The position numbers and the translations under genes are program-made. The notes below the pieces were generated by a model. That model saw nothing but the letters and a program-made list of their open reading frames with translations, was not told where the DNA came from and did not search any database. A DNA stretch of 64,000 bases from Rhizobium sp. 11515TR (GTDB taxonomy: Bacteria; Pseudomonadota; Alphaproteobacteria; Rhizobiales; Rhizobiaceae), in NCBI RefSeq assembly GCF_002277895.1, contig NZ_CP022999.1, positions 62,001 to 126,000 of the forward strand, in the 5' to 3' direction. Below, piece by piece: positions 9,015-18,310 of the stretch. Each line of letters opens with the position of its first letter. The first letter of the stretch is position 1.

Positions 9015-9059
9015 TATTGCGAACGGCAGCAGCTGACGAAATCGAGCATAAGTAAAGGA

Positions 9060-9077
9060 GGGCGCAGGTCTGCGCCC
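9060..9077. terminator. Stem-loop between converging genes
   Basis: A 7-bp GC-rich stem (9060-9066 with 9071-9077) with a 4-nt loop lies between the end of the beta-glucosidase gene and the end of the minus-strand MHYT gene. There is no T run on either side, so it is a weak terminator or an mRNA-end hairpin. Confidence 0.4.
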
Positions 9078-9118
9078 ACAATTGCCGCAGATATCGCCTC
9101 GACGCGGGGTGGAATTTC

Positions 9119-11263
9119 CTAGCGACGTCGCATGCGATGGGGCGGAAGCCGGCCGGAAAAAGCCGATGCCTCGTCGTCCTCTGCCGATGCTTCTACTTGA
9201 AAGATTTGCCCGACGGGCTTCGGCCGACCGAGGAAGAAGCCCTGCGCCTCGTCACAGCCCTCGACCCGGAGGATTTCGAGCTGATGGTTGGTCTCCACGC
9301 CTTCCGCGAGCACAGGGATATCCAGGCTCTTGCCGAGCGTGAGCACGGCGCGGACGATCGCTTTTGCCTGAATGCTGTGATCCACTTCGCTCATGAAGGA
9401 GCGATCGAGCTTGATCTTGTCGAAGGGGAAGGAGCGGAGCGTATCGAGCGACGAATATCCTGTTCCGAAATCGTCGATAGCAACGGTCACGCCAAGAGCC
9501 CGGATCTGTCGCAGGACATGCAAGGTACGAGTTTTGTCGGCAATGATTGTGGATTCGGTAATTTCAAGCTCCAGCCGCGACGGAGCAAGGCCGGTTTCGA
9601 GAAGGATCGCATGAACGAGCTTTGCGAGATCGGCATGAGCAAACTGTACGGGCGATAGGTTGACAGCAATCTTGTAGGGCTGCTCCCATGAGGCGGCTTG
9701 CTTGCAGGCGGTGCGCAACACCCATTCGCCGATGACAAGGATCGTGCCGCTTTCTTCCGCAATGGGGATGAATTCCGAGGGCGGCACAGCACCACGCTCG
9801 GGATGATGCCAGCGGACGAGGACTTCATAGCCGCAGATCTGCCCGGTGCGAACGGAGGTCTGTACCTGATAGTGCAGGTCAAGCTGGTCCAGCTCGACAG
9901 CGCGGCGCAGGTCCTGCGCGAGCGTATGGCGGGCGCGGGCGGCTTCATCCATCTTGGATTCATAAAAGCAGACGGCACGGCCGATATCGGCCTTGGCGCG
10001 ATACATTGCGAGATCGGCATTGCTGACGAGACGCTCCTGGTCAACGCCATCGTCGGGATAGACGGCTACGCCGATGCTTGCCCCCGTCGCCGTCTCGAAA
10101 TCGTCGATCCGGATAGGTTCAAACAGGACCTTCTCCAGCCGGGTCACGAAATCCAGCAGCTCGCTCTGTTCGCGAAAGCGCTTGGCGGCGGCAAATTCGT
10201 CACCACCGACACGGGCGACGAACTCACCGTCCCTGACGAGGCGCAGCAGGCGGCGTCCGATCGCCTTCAGTGCCTGGTCGCCAGCCTTGTGTCCTCGCAG
10301 GTCGTTGATTTCCTTGAAACGATCGAGGTCGATGCCGATGACCGCGAGCTTTACGCCGTCTTCCTTGGCATGGCCGATCTCGCGCTGCAGGTGGTCGGCA
10401 AAACTGCTGCGATTGGGCAGGCCTGTCAGCAGGTCGTTGAGCGCCATATGTTGAAGCTTCTCGATGGATTCGCGCGAGGCTCGCTCGTCGATCATGTAAC
10501 TTGCGACGCCTGTGCCGATGATAAGCAATCCGCCGCCGGCAACGGCGACCGCCATGGCCTGCAGTGCGTAGGAGTCCGCGATCGCCGCGCCGGTTGCAAG
10601 CGGCGTGACCGAGACGGCCGTCATGGCTGTAAAGTGGAGCGAGACCACGGCAATGACGAAGAGAGCGAGGCCGGCGATCGGGGAGAACTGCCAAGGCCGG
10701 CGCACCACCTGATTGAGCGCAAGCGCTGCAAAAATCACCGAAAGGGCGACGGAGGCGACAACATAGCCCTGATTCCACTCAACGATGCCATCGACGTGGT
10801 AGGCCAACATGCCTGTATAGTGCATGGCGGTGATGGCAAGGCCTACGACGGCTCCCCCGAATTCCGGTGCAATGCGCGGCAGACGCGACAAAGCGATCGC
10901 AAAACCACCGGCACAGCCGATGGCGGCCAGAAGAAAGGAGGCCATCGTCAGAATCGGATCGAAAGTGACCGGTGCGCCGACCTCATAGGCGAGCATGGCA
11001 ATGAAATGCGTGCACCAGATCGACGAACCGGCAGCCACGGCGGTCAGGAAGATCCAGCCGCCATGTTGAAGGTCGCGCGTCTTTTCGGCTCGGCGGAGCA
11101 GATTGAGCGTGATCCAGCCGCCACTGACGCAGACGAACGCCGCCAGGAGAACGAGCCACAGATTGTGTTCCGTCAAGATGCAGGAAAGAACGCGCACGTA
11201 AAGATCCCAACTATAGCCATCAGGGCGCCATGCTGTCCTAGCATGGGCAGCTGAAGCCGACAT
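9119..11263 (-). CDS. MHYT-GGDEF-EAL membrane signalling protein
   Basis: A 714-residue c-di-GMP turnover protein. The N-terminal half has about seven membrane helices with three MHYT repeats (THFIAM at 85-90, MHYTGM at 147-152, LHFTAM at 209-214), a proposed copper/gas-sensing module. The GGDEF motif is intact at 353-357. The phosphodiesterase domain has EVL at 480-482 in place of EAL, and keeps EITES near 567 and DDFGTGYSS near 597. Both activities may be present. It is transcribed away from the tad-like gene at 11639. No partner is adjacent. Confidence 0.9.
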   Translation of the reverse strand: MSASAAHARTAWRPDGYSWDLYVRVLSCILTEHNLWLVLLAAFVCVSGGWITLNLLRRAEKTRDLQHGGWIFLTAVAAGSSIWCTHFIAMLAYEVGAPVTFDPILTMASFLLAAIGCAGGFAIALSRLPRIAPEFGGAVVGLAITAMHYTGMLAYHVDGIVEWNQGYVVASVALSVIFAALALNQVVRRPWQFSPIAGLALFVIAVVSLHFTAMTAVSVTPLATGAAIADSYALQAMAVAVAGGGLLIIGTGVASYMIDERASRESIEKLQHMALNDLLTGLPNRSSFADHLQREIGHAKEDGVKLAVIGIDLDRFKEINDLRGHKAGDQALKAIGRRLLRLVRDGEFVARVGGDEFAAAKRFREQSELLDFVTRLEKVLFEPIRIDDFETATGASIGVAVYPDDGVDQERLVSNADLAMYRAKADIGRAVCFYESKMDEAARARHTLAQDLRRAVELDQLDLHYQVQTSVRTGQICGYEVLVRWHHPERGAVPPSEFIPIAEESGTILVIGEWVLRTACKQAASWEQPYKIAVNLSPVQFAHADLAKLVHAILLETGLAPSRLELEITESTIIADKTRTLHVLRQIRALGVTVAIDDFGTGYSSLDTLRSFPFDKIKLDRSFMSEVDHSIQAKAIVRAVLTLGKSLDIPVLAEGVETNHQLEILRVEGCDEAQGFFLGRPKPVGQIFQVEASAEDDEASAFSGRLPPHRMRRR

Positions 11264-11638
11264 CGATAGCTGCTGCTTTCACAGGTAAACGCTGAAAATC
11301 AAGTAAAGATACTTTGCGTGAAATTGCAATTTCTGCAACCTCCGGCTTCGTCCCAGCTGTACGTCTTCTTTACGAAGTATCGGATTTTGCACGTCTTTCT
11401 CGTTTTTGGATGCGGAGATTCATCGCGCTCGATTTCCATCCCCGATCGCATTGTCCGCGGATATATTGCGGATTCTTGGTAAATTTCTCCTGAATATCGG
11501 AAGTATAATTGGGAAACTCTCTCTTATGAGAATCTCAATATTTGTTGAATATAATATAAATAAGTATATTTGAAAGTAATAATACTTTCGTTTGACGTAT
11601 GTTTTGATGCTGCAACTTATAATGTAGAGAGCACGCTT
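11264..11638. other. AT-rich divergent intergenic region
   Basis: 375 bp between the divergent MHYT-GGDEF-EAL and TadG-like genes. The stretch at 11460-11640 is markedly AT-rich compared with the surroundings (runs such as ATATAATATAAATAAGTATATT). It presumably holds both promoters; no clear operator was identified. Confidence 0.5.
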
Positions 11639-12967
11639 GTGAAGAGATTTACAATTTCCCCAAAGTCGCTTGATGTCGTGCGCATGCTCGCGGGACGGCT
11701 GTTTCTGGATAGGTCGGGCAATTTCGGGATCACCACAGCACTGGTTGCCGTTCCGTTGATCGCGGTGGGTGGTCTGGCGCTCGATGTTACCAATGCGATG
11801 CTCGTCAGAACGGAATTGCAAAATGCAGCCGACGCCGCTGCTGTGGGTGCAATCGCAGATTCATCTCCGGCGGTCGCGGCTGCCATGGCCATGACAAGCG
11901 ACGGGACCATCAATATCGGTCAAAGCGATGCCAACAAGCTTTTTCTCGGCCAGGCGTCGAGCGATCTCCAGAACATACCGGTCAGCGTCAGCGCCGGGGT
12001 AACCCGCACCGGCAATATCGTCTCATCGACGGTCAATTTTTCGGCGAACGTACCGACCACGCTCAGTCAGGTCATCGGTAAGACATCCATCCCCGTCAGC
12101 GGTTCGGCATCCGCACAGTATCAGACGGCGAACTTCATGGATTTCTATATGTTGCTGGACAACACGCCATCCATGGGGATCGGTGCTACCATGACCGATA
12201 TTGATAAAATGGTGGCAAACACGTCAGACAAATGTGCCTTTGCGTGCCACGACAGCAATACAGACGACAATTATTACAATCTTGCAAAGAGCCTTGGCGT
12301 CAAGACCCGCATCGCTGTCGTCGGGCTGGCGACACAGTCGCTTACGGATACCGCTAAGACGAACCGGGTAACACCTGATCAATACAGAATGGCTGTCTAT
12401 ACGTTCGGTGCTGACGCTACGAAAATTGGCTTGACCAACGTATCGCCGCTATCATCCGATATGGCGCAGGTTAAGAGTGCCACCAGTACAGTGGACCTGA
12501 TGACTGTCCCAGGACAGAGTTACAACAACGACCAGGATACGAGCTTCGATACGATGCTGACGCAGCTCGCGCCGATCATCGGAACAGGCGGCAGTGGCAA
12601 AACCACTTCCGATCGTCAGAAGGTCCTCTTCCTAGTCACCGACGGCGTCGGCGACAGCTACAAGCCCAACACCTGCACCAAGCCAACGACGGGTGGGCGC
12701 TGTCAGGAGCCGCTCGCCACTACCTTCTGTCAGCCGTTGAAAAACCAGAACATCAAGATCGCAATCCTCTATACGACCTATTTTCCGCTGCCGACGAATG
12801 GCTGGTACAATCAATGGATCGCACCGTTCCAATCGCAAATCGGCACCAATTTGCAGAATTGTGCCTCACCCGGCCTCTATTTCGAGGTGAGTCCGACGCA
12901 AGGCATCTCGGACGCGATGAACGCCCTGTTCCTGAAGGTCATTCGTACGCCACGTATCACAAGCTGA
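11639..12967 (+). CDS. TadE/TadG-like pilus assembly protein
   Basis: About 442 residues from GTG 11639 (AGAGAG upstream). Starts at 11570 (TTG) and 11684 (ATG) are also in frame. The N-terminal SGNFGITTALVAVPLIAVGGLALDV segment is the Tad-type hydrophobic helix; LQNAADAAAVG follows. The body resembles a von Willebrand A domain, with a degenerate metal site (DNTPSMG) and VLFLVTDGV. Several Cys pairs suggest an exported, disulphide-bonded protein. It stands alone, away from any tad/cpa cluster, which is common for TadG-like proteins in rhizobia. Confidence 0.8.
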   Translation: MKRFTISPKSLDVVRMLAGRLFLDRSGNFGITTALVAVPLIAVGGLALDVTNAMLVRTELQNAADAAAVGAIADSSPAVAAAMAMTSDGTINIGQSDANKLFLGQASSDLQNIPVSVSAGVTRTGNIVSSTVNFSANVPTTLSQVIGKTSIPVSGSASAQYQTANFMDFYMLLDNTPSMGIGATMTDIDKMVANTSDKCAFACHDSNTDDNYYNLAKSLGVKTRIAVVGLATQSLTDTAKTNRVTPDQYRMAVYTFGADATKIGLTNVSPLSSDMAQVKSATSTVDLMTVPGQSYNNDQDTSFDTMLTQLAPIIGTGGSGKTTSDRQKVLFLVTDGVGDSYKPNTCTKPTTGGRCQEPLATTFCQPLKNQNIKIAILYTTYFPLPTNGWYNQWIAPFQSQIGTNLQNCASPGLYFEVSPTQGISDAMNALFLKVIRTPRITS

Positions 12968-12999
12968 CGGCAAAGCATTGAATTGTCAGGATAACGGAA

Positions 13000-13097
13000 G
13001 CTGAGGCGGTTTGGCGTTTCACGGAATCGCCAAGCCGCTCCATCACTTTGTTTCGTAATTCCGGACGGAAAGCCACCGCGCAGTTTCCGGAATTGCT
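13000..13097. repeat. Rhizobial-type palindromic intergenic element
   Basis: Two hairpins stand side by side. Stem 13006-13016 with 13028-13038 has 11 pairs, one of them G-U. Stem 13057-13065 with 13086-13094 is perfect (AATTCCGGA/TCCGGAATT). The order (GAGC-rich hairpin, then a TTCCGG hairpin ending GAATTGCTCTAA) matches my recollection of a dispersed intergenic element common in Rhizobium genomes. It abuts the stop codon of the XRE gene and may also end transcription from both sides. Only this copy was seen in the window. Confidence 0.55.
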
Positions 13098-13505
13098 CTA
13101 AGTCAACGCCAGCGACTTGAGCAGGCCGACGATCTTCTGGCGGGTCTTCACATCCTTGATCTTTGCAAAGGCTCGGTTGAGCTCGATACCTTCTTCGGAC
13201 GAAATGAAGCCGACGAGGTCGTTGCGGATCACCCTTGCTTCCTCGGTCGAAACAGGATTGTCGAAGGCTGCATTATCGAAGAAGTGCGAGATCGGAACGC
13301 TAAGACAGTCGGCAACATGTTGCAGTCGACTTGCGCCGACACGGTTGGCGCCTTTCTCGTATTTCTGGACCTGCTGAAAGGTCAGGCCCAGTTTTTCGGC
13401 AAGTGCCGATTGGCTCATGCCCAGCAGGCGCCGTTGCGCGCGGATGCGTTTGCCGACTTCGATATCGATGGGGCTTGGCTGCTTTCTCTTCGAAATATCT
13501 TGCAC
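13098..13505 (-). CDS. XRE-family helix-turn-helix regulator
   Basis: 135 residues if translation starts at GTG 13505, which has AAAGAGGA five bases upstream. A longer frame to 13670 has no good start. The HTH lies at about residues 15-70 (IRAQRRLLGMSQSALAEKLGLTFQQVQKYEKGANRVGASRL). A C-terminal tail follows (VIRNDLVGFISSEEGIELNRAF). It resembles the small SinR/phage-repressor-like regulators frequent in rhizobia. No phage genes are nearby. Its target is unknown. Confidence 0.85.
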   Translation of the reverse strand: MQDISKRKQPSPIDIEVGKRIRAQRRLLGMSQSALAEKLGLTFQQVQKYEKGANRVGASRLQHVADCLSVPISHFFDNAAFDNPVSTEEARVIRNDLVGFISSEEGIELNRAFAKIKDVKTRQKIVGLLKSLALT

Positions 13506-13767
13506 GAGTTCCTCTTTCAGACCGGGAAGCTGCCACTCGAACCGACGGGAGGTGAGGGCGAATGCTCCGACCCCCGCGTGCGCCTCATTGGCGAGCTTTC
13601 CGTCTATGACTGCCGGGTGAGGTGAGAGACGGCAATCGCGATTCGACTGGATCGCGATCCAGCGCTGCATTTCGTGCGTATTCGGTACAATGGCTGCGCG
13701 ATTTGTCCATTCGTTAGCATGTCGAAGGGAAGCAAATGGCGCTTTTTACCCAGCATAAGGGGCCGAC

Positions 13768-14664
13768 TCAACGATTGAGCTGTCGTACCGTGTCGATGAA
13801 AGCCCTGAGCTTCGGGGCCAGCTCGGCACGGCGGGGAAAGTAGAGAAAAAGGCCTGCTTCCGTCACGGCATAGTCGCTTAAAAGATGGACAAGCCTGCCG
13901 GATGCGATCTCCGCCTTCACCAGCGGTTCGAAGACATAGGCCAATCCCACGCCTGCAATGGCCAATTCTATCGCCGAATGCGATTCGGTGACGATCGCCT
14001 GGCCCTTTACCGTCACCGCGACATCCCGCCCATCCTCGACGAATTCCCATTGATAGAGGCCCCCGGAGCGGATCAGGCGGTAGCCGATACAATTGTGGTC
14101 GGAGAGATCCGCAAGCGTGTTTGGACGCCCGAAACGCCCGATATATGCGGGCGAGGCGACGACGACGGATCGGAAAGGAGGGGTGAGGCGAACGGCAACC
14201 ATGTCCTGCGCGATCATTTCGCCGACGCGAATGCCGGCGTCGAAACCCTCGGAGATGATATCGGTCAGCCTTTCATCGGAGAAGATTTCCACTTCGACTT
14301 CGGGATAGCGTTCGGCCATCGCTGCGATCACACGGGTGAGTGCCAGCGGCAGGCTGATGCGCGATGCGTTGATGCGCAACAGGCCGCTTGGTCTGCCCCT
14401 GACGGCCTTGATGTGCTCAATGCGGTCATGAATGTCCTGCAGCGCCGGGGTGATGGTGGCGATCAGGCTCCTGCCCGCCTCGGTCAGCGCCACACTGCGC
14501 GTCGTGCGGGCAAAGAGGGGTTGGCCGAGCCGTTCTTCCACGAGCCGAACGGCATGGCTGACGGCCGATGCGCTCATGCCAAGCTCGCTGGCGGCGGCGG
14601 CAAACCCTCCGCGACGGGCTACGGCGGCGACGATGGGCAGATGTGGCAGCAGATCGCGATCCAT
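13768..14664 (-). CDS. LysR family transcriptional regulator
   Basis: 298 residues with the LysR N-terminal HTH (residues 5-62; GGFAAAASELGMSASAVSHAV) and a C-terminal effector-binding domain with periplasmic-binding-protein topology. It is divergent from the aldo/keto reductase gene at 14794 with a 129-bp gap, the usual LysR arrangement. It probably regulates that gene; the inducer is unknown. Confidence 0.9.
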   Translation of the reverse strand: MDRDLLPHLPIVAAVARRGGFAAAASELGMSASAVSHAVRLVEERLGQPLFARTTRSVALTEAGRSLIATITPALQDIHDRIEHIKAVRGRPSGLLRINASRISLPLALTRVIAAMAERYPEVEVEIFSDERLTDIISEGFDAGIRVGEMIAQDMVAVRLTPPFRSVVVASPAYIGRFGRPNTLADLSDHNCIGYRLIRSGGLYQWEFVEDGRDVAVTVKGQAIVTESHSAIELAIAGVGLAYVFEPLVKAEIASGRLVHLLSDYAVTEAGLFLYFPRRAELAPKLRAFIDTVRQLNR

Positions 14665-14793
14665 TGCTGCACGTTATCGCATAATGCATGCAAATTAAAT
14701 GATCTTATCGAATGGCTCGAAAGCGGCGACTCTACGTGCATCACGCGCCGGTCGGTCGTCGATACGCCCGGTTAGCCAAAGAGGAGCATGGCG

Positions 14794-15900
14794 ATGAGCA
14801 TGGAATTTTATACGCTGGGCAATAGCGGATTGAAGGTAACACGGCTCGCCCTTGGCACCATGACCTTCGGCACGGAATGGGGTTGGGGAGCAGACAAGGA
14901 AACGGCACGGGCGATCTTCAATACCTATGTCGACGCCGGCGGCAATTTCTTCGACACCGCCGATGCCTATACGGGCGGTACGTCTGAGGCTTGGCTCGGT
15001 GAGTTCATCGCCGAGCGCGGCTTGCGCGACGACGCCGTCATCGCAACCAAGTTCACCATGAACCTTACCGCACAAACGCCGAATGCAGCCGGCAATGGCC
15101 GCAAGAATATCCTGCGCGCCGTTGAAGGGTCGCTGAAACGGCTCAACACGGATTACATCGATCTCTATCTCATGCATTGCTGGGATCGCCTGACGCCGCC
15201 AGAGGAAGTGATGCGTACCTTCGATGACCTCGTCCGCTCCGGCAAGGTGCGGCATGTCGGCTTGTCCGATGTTCCGGCATGGTACGCCAGCAGAGCCCAG
15301 GCAGTCGCCGAACATCGCGGCTACGAGCCGATCTCCGCACTTCAGCTTGAATATTCGCTGGCCGAACGCAACATCGAAAATGAATTCGTGCCGTTCGGAA
15401 CACGTTATGGCGCCGGCATCATGGCCTGGAGCCCGCTTGCGAGCGGTCTACTGAGTGGCAAATATCGGCCGAGCAGTGAGGGGCAGACTGCTGGCCGGCT
15501 CGAAACCGTCCGCGGTACGACCAATCCAGGCTTCCAGAAATTCAACGAGCGCAACTGGGCTGTTGTTGCCGAGCTGGAGAAGGTGGCGACCGAGCTCGGC
15601 CGCAGCATGGCGCAGGTGGCCATCAATTGGGCGATGACCCAGCCTGGCCTCGCCTCGATCATTATCGGCGCCACGAAACTGGAACAACTGAGGGACAATC
15701 TCGGCGCCCTGGAGTTCACGATACCGAACGAACTGCGGCGGCGCCTGGACGAGGTCAGCGCCCTGCAGGCGACTTTCCCCTATTCCTTCTTCGGCTCCGA
15801 GATCCAGGGCAGCCTGACAGGCGGTCAAACGGTAGGCGGCAAGCCGGCGGGTTACTATCCCGATCTGAATATTTCGGGGAAGTTTGCGGGTGTCAGCTGA
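14794..15900 (+). CDS. Aldo/keto reductase
   Basis: 368 residues from ATG 14794, which is seven bases after GAGGAG; ATG 14788 and 14800 are also in frame. The AKR catalytic tetrad can be read: Asp in FDTADAY, the Tyr of the same motif, Lys in IATKFTM and His in LYLMHCWD. The family reduces aldehydes or ketones with NADPH. It resembles the AKR subgroup of predicted oxidoreductases with a long C-terminal tail. It is divergent from a LysR gene that probably controls it. The substrate is unknown. Confidence 0.9.
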   Translation: MSMEFYTLGNSGLKVTRLALGTMTFGTEWGWGADKETARAIFNTYVDAGGNFFDTADAYTGGTSEAWLGEFIAERGLRDDAVIATKFTMNLTAQTPNAAGNGRKNILRAVEGSLKRLNTDYIDLYLMHCWDRLTPPEEVMRTFDDLVRSGKVRHVGLSDVPAWYASRAQAVAEHRGYEPISALQLEYSLAERNIENEFVPFGTRYGAGIMAWSPLASGLLSGKYRPSSEGQTAGRLETVRGTTNPGFQKFNERNWAVVAELEKVATELGRSMAQVAINWAMTQPGLASIIIGATKLEQLRDNLGALEFTIPNELRRRLDEVSALQATFPYSFFGSEIQGSLTGGQTVGGKPAGYYPDLNISGKFAGVS

Positions 15901-16024
15901 CGGCCTTACAAAACCGGTACGCGCCGACAAGTGCCGGCGCGTTGCCATGAAATGTTGCGGGACGCCTTGTTTCCTCCCGGTTCTGCTGCTAGGGAGCCGG
16001 CCGTGGCTTTGAAGAGCCATGAAA

Positions 16025-16056
16025 TCCGGTCGCAGCCCACCCGGTCAAAACAAGGG
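16025..16056 (+). ncRNA. preQ1-I riboswitch upstream of queC
   Basis: The stretch contains a P1 stem CCGG (16026-16029) paired with CCGG (16041-16044). The loop begins UCGCAG, identical to the Thermoanaerobacter tengcongensis preQ1-I aptamer. The A-rich tail CAAAACAAGG also matches that RNA base for base. The C at 16040, just before the 3' strand of P1, sits at the ligand-pairing position. The tail ends in AAGGG (16052-16056), the ribosome site of queC ten bases upstream of its ATG. Binding of preQ1 should hide it and reduce translation of queCDE. Confidence 0.85.
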
Positions 16057-16066
16057 ATCATACATT

Positions 16067-16777
16067 ATGAAGACCATCGTCATCTGCTCCGGCGGATTGG
16101 ACTCTGTTTCGCTCGCCCATAAGGTCGCGGCCGAACATCAGCTTATCGGACTCGTCTCCTTCGACTACGGCCAGCGACATCGCAAGGAGCTGGAATTCGC
16201 CAGCGCTTGCGCCAAGCGCCTCGGCGTGCCGCATGAGATCATCGACATCACCGCCATCGGCAAGCATTTGACCGGATCGGCTCTGACAGATGATGTCGCG
16301 GTGCCCGATGGGCACTATGCCGAGGAAACCATGAAGGCGACGGTCGTGCCGAACCGCAATGCGATCATGCTGGCGATCGCCTTCGGGCTTGCGGCTGCGC
16401 AAAAGGCGGATGCTGTTGCCGTCGCGGTTCATGGCGGTGATCATTTCATCTATCCCGATTGTCGCCCGGGTTTCATCGACGCCTTCCAGCAGATGCAGAA
16501 CCATGCGCTCGACGGCTACGCCAGCGTTTCGCTCTATGCGCCCTATGTGACGATTTCGAAGGCGGATATCGTTGCGGACGGTGCCCGGCAGGAAACCCCC
16601 TTTGCCGAAACATGGTCCTGCTACAAGGGCGGCGAGCACCATTGCGGCCGCTGCGGCACCTGCGTCGAGCGGCGCGAAGCCTTTCATCTCGCTGGTATTG
16701 CGGATCCGACTGAATACGAGGATGCCGATTTCTGGATTGCCGCGACATCAGGCTTTCCGGCCGAAGAGGTGAAGTGA
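16067..16777 (+). CDS. queC: 7-cyano-7-deazaguanine synthase
   Basis: QueC makes preQ0 from 7-carboxy-7-deazaguanine with ATP and ammonia, in queuosine biosynthesis. The 236-residue protein has the PP-loop SGGLDS at 8-13 and the zinc-binding cysteines Cys185, Cys193, Cys196 and Cys199. The ATG at 16067 begins directly with the conserved KTIVICSGGLDS, so the upstream in-frame ATG at 16019 is rejected; it would also run through the riboswitch. The stop overlaps the queD start (TGATG). Expression is probably controlled by the preQ1-I element just upstream. Confidence 0.97.
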   Translation: MKTIVICSGGLDSVSLAHKVAAEHQLIGLVSFDYGQRHRKELEFASACAKRLGVPHEIIDITAIGKHLTGSALTDDVAVPDGHYAEETMKATVVPNRNAIMLAIAFGLAAAQKADAVAVAVHGGDHFIYPDCRPGFIDAFQQMQNHALDGYASVSLYAPYVTISKADIVADGARQETPFAETWSCYKGGEHHCGRCGTCVERREAFHLAGIADPTEYEDADFWIAATSGFPAEEVK

Positions 16778-17133
16778 TGTACCGCATCACCAAGGAATTC
16801 CATTTCTCCGCCTCGCATCAACTTTCGCATCTGCCCGACGATCATCAGTGCGCGCGCATGCACGGGCACAATTACATCGTCGTGGTGGAGCTTTCGGCCG
16901 CCGAACTCGATCAGAACGGCTTCGTGCGAGACTATCACGAACTACAGCCGTTGAAGCGCTATATCGATGAAACCTTCGATCATCGTCATCTGAACGATGT
17001 CTTCGGACACGATCGCGTCACATCCGAATATCTCGCCAAGCATTTCTACGACTGGTGCAAGGAACGATTGCCGGAAGCATCCGCCGTGCGGGTGAGCGAG
17101 ACGCCGAAGACCTGGGCGGAATACCGGCCATGA
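16777..17133 (+). CDS. queD: 6-carboxytetrahydropterin synthase
   Basis: QueD converts dihydroneopterin triphosphate to 6-carboxy-5,6,7,8-tetrahydropterin, the first committed step toward preQ0. The 118-residue protein shows zinc ligands His14, His29 and His31 (FSASHQL, HGHNY) and catalytic Cys25 in DDHQCARMHGH. The ATG at 16777 shares its A with the queC stop codon. A GTG three bases earlier is also possible. Its own stop overlaps queE by ATGA, so the three genes are translationally coupled. Confidence 0.96.
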   Translation: MYRITKEFHFSASHQLSHLPDDHQCARMHGHNYIVVVELSAAELDQNGFVRDYHELQPLKRYIDETFDHRHLNDVFGHDRVTSEYLAKHFYDWCKERLPEASAVRVSETPKTWAEYRP

Positions 17134-17858
17134 GCGGCGCGCTCATCCGCGTCAGCGAGATCTTCGGGCCGACGATTCAGGGTGAGGGGATCCTGATCGG
17201 CCTTCCGACGATTTTCGTTCGCACCGGCGGCTGCGATTATCGCTGCTCCTGGTGCGATACGCTGCATGCCGTTGACAGCGACTATCGCGATCAATGGCGG
17301 CCGATGCCGGTCGATGAGATCTGGCAAGAGGTGACGAGGCTTTCCGGCGGCAAGCCGCTGACGATCTCGCTCTCCGGCGGAAATCCCGCGATCCAGCCGC
17401 TCGGCCCGCTGATAGCGCGCGGTCATGCGGAGGGATATCGCTTCGCGCTGGAGACTCAAGGGAGCCTGGCCAAGGAGTGGTTTGCCGAACTCGATGTGCT
17501 GGTGCTCAGCCCGAAACCACCTTCGAGTGGCATGACGACGGACTGGACCGCCTTCGACGACTGTCTGCGCATGGCCGGTGACAGACCGCAAATCGCTTTG
17601 AAGATCGTCATATTCGACGATCTCGACTATGAATATGCGCGGGACGCGACCGCTCGCTATCCCCAACTGCCCGTCTATCTGCAACCCGGCAATCACACGC
17701 CGCCGCCAGCCGATGCGGAAGACGCGCTTGTCGATATTGACGGCATCGTCGAGCGGATGCGCTGGCTCGTGGAAAAGGTCGGCAATGACCGATGGTTCGA
17801 GGCAAGGGTGCTGCCGCAATTGCATGTGATCATCTGGGGAAACAGGCGCGGCGTTTGA
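17130..17858 (+). CDS. queE: 7-carboxy-7-deazaguanine synthase
   Basis: A radical-SAM enzyme that rearranges carboxytetrahydropterin to 7-carboxy-7-deazaguanine. The 242-residue protein has the cluster-binding cysteines Cys35, Cys39 and Cys42 (CDYRCSWC, a CxxxCxxC spacing) and the QueE N-terminus SEIFGPTIQGEG. It starts within the queD stop (ATGA at 17130). The order queC-queD-queE completes the GTP-derived branch to preQ0 except for folE; the nitrile reductase queF is not in this window. Confidence 0.96.
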   Translation: MSGALIRVSEIFGPTIQGEGILIGLPTIFVRTGGCDYRCSWCDTLHAVDSDYRDQWRPMPVDEIWQEVTRLSGGKPLTISLSGGNPAIQPLGPLIARGHAEGYRFALETQGSLAKEWFAELDVLVLSPKPPSSGMTTDWTAFDDCLRMAGDRPQIALKIVIFDDLDYEYARDATARYPQLPVYLQPGNHTPPPADAEDALVDIDGIVERMRWLVEKVGNDRWFEARVLPQLHVIIWGNRRGV

Positions 17859-17953
17859 CCAATTGCAATCGGGCCATAATGTGTCTGCGCCATCCGTCAA
17901 CATCCGAAATTCGCATTTGGGGCCGAAGCCGGCAAAGCCGCATCGGCTCTATG

Positions 17954-18310
17954 TCATGATTTTTTGTCGTGATCGTCGTTGTCGCCGGTCTTTGGCGTCG
18001 CCGGTTTGAGTTCGGCGTCGAAAATCCCGGCAAGCGTCTTCAGGATCTGCAGGACGCCTGGATGATCGCAGGTATAATATCTGAACTGCGCCTGGCGGCG
18101 CACTTTCACGATACCGGAATGATGAAGGCGGGTCAGGTGCTGGCTGAGCGCCGATTGCGATATGCCCAGCTTCTTGGCCAGGCTATTCACATCTTCCTCG
18201 TGGCCGGACAGATGAATACAAACCTCCAGGCGCTTGGGATTGGAGAGCTGGCTGAGAAGATCTGCATGATAGATGAGACGCTCGTCTTCTGTGGACTGAT
18301 CTGAGTACAT
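17954..18310 (-). CDS. ArsR/SmtB family transcriptional regulator
   Basis: 118 residues with a central winged helix (residues 15-85; NPKRLEVCIHLSGHEEDVNSLAKKLGISQSALSQHLTRL). The ELCVCDL-type metal-binding motif is replaced by EVCIHLSG, with a single Cys, so a sensor for arsenite-type metals is unlikely. The C-terminal tail is charged (TGDNDDHDKKS). It is divergent from a small gene at 18637. Target and signal are unknown. Confidence 0.85.
   Translation of the reverse strand: MYSDQSTEDERLIYHADLLSQLSNPKRLEVCIHLSGHEEDVNSLAKKLGISQSALSQHLTRLHHSGIVKVRRQAQFRYYTCDHPGVLQILKTLAGIFDAELKPATPKTGDNDDHDKKS

Noticed and set aside
9698..11254. 518-codon frame antisense to the MHYT-GGDEF-EAL gene
   Set aside because: The minus strand encodes intact MHYT, GGDEF and EAL motifs; the plus frame shows no domain.
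13000..13097. CRISPR-like or tRNA-like structure
   Set aside because: There are only two unrelated hairpins with no repeated spacers and no cloverleaf or anticodon arm.
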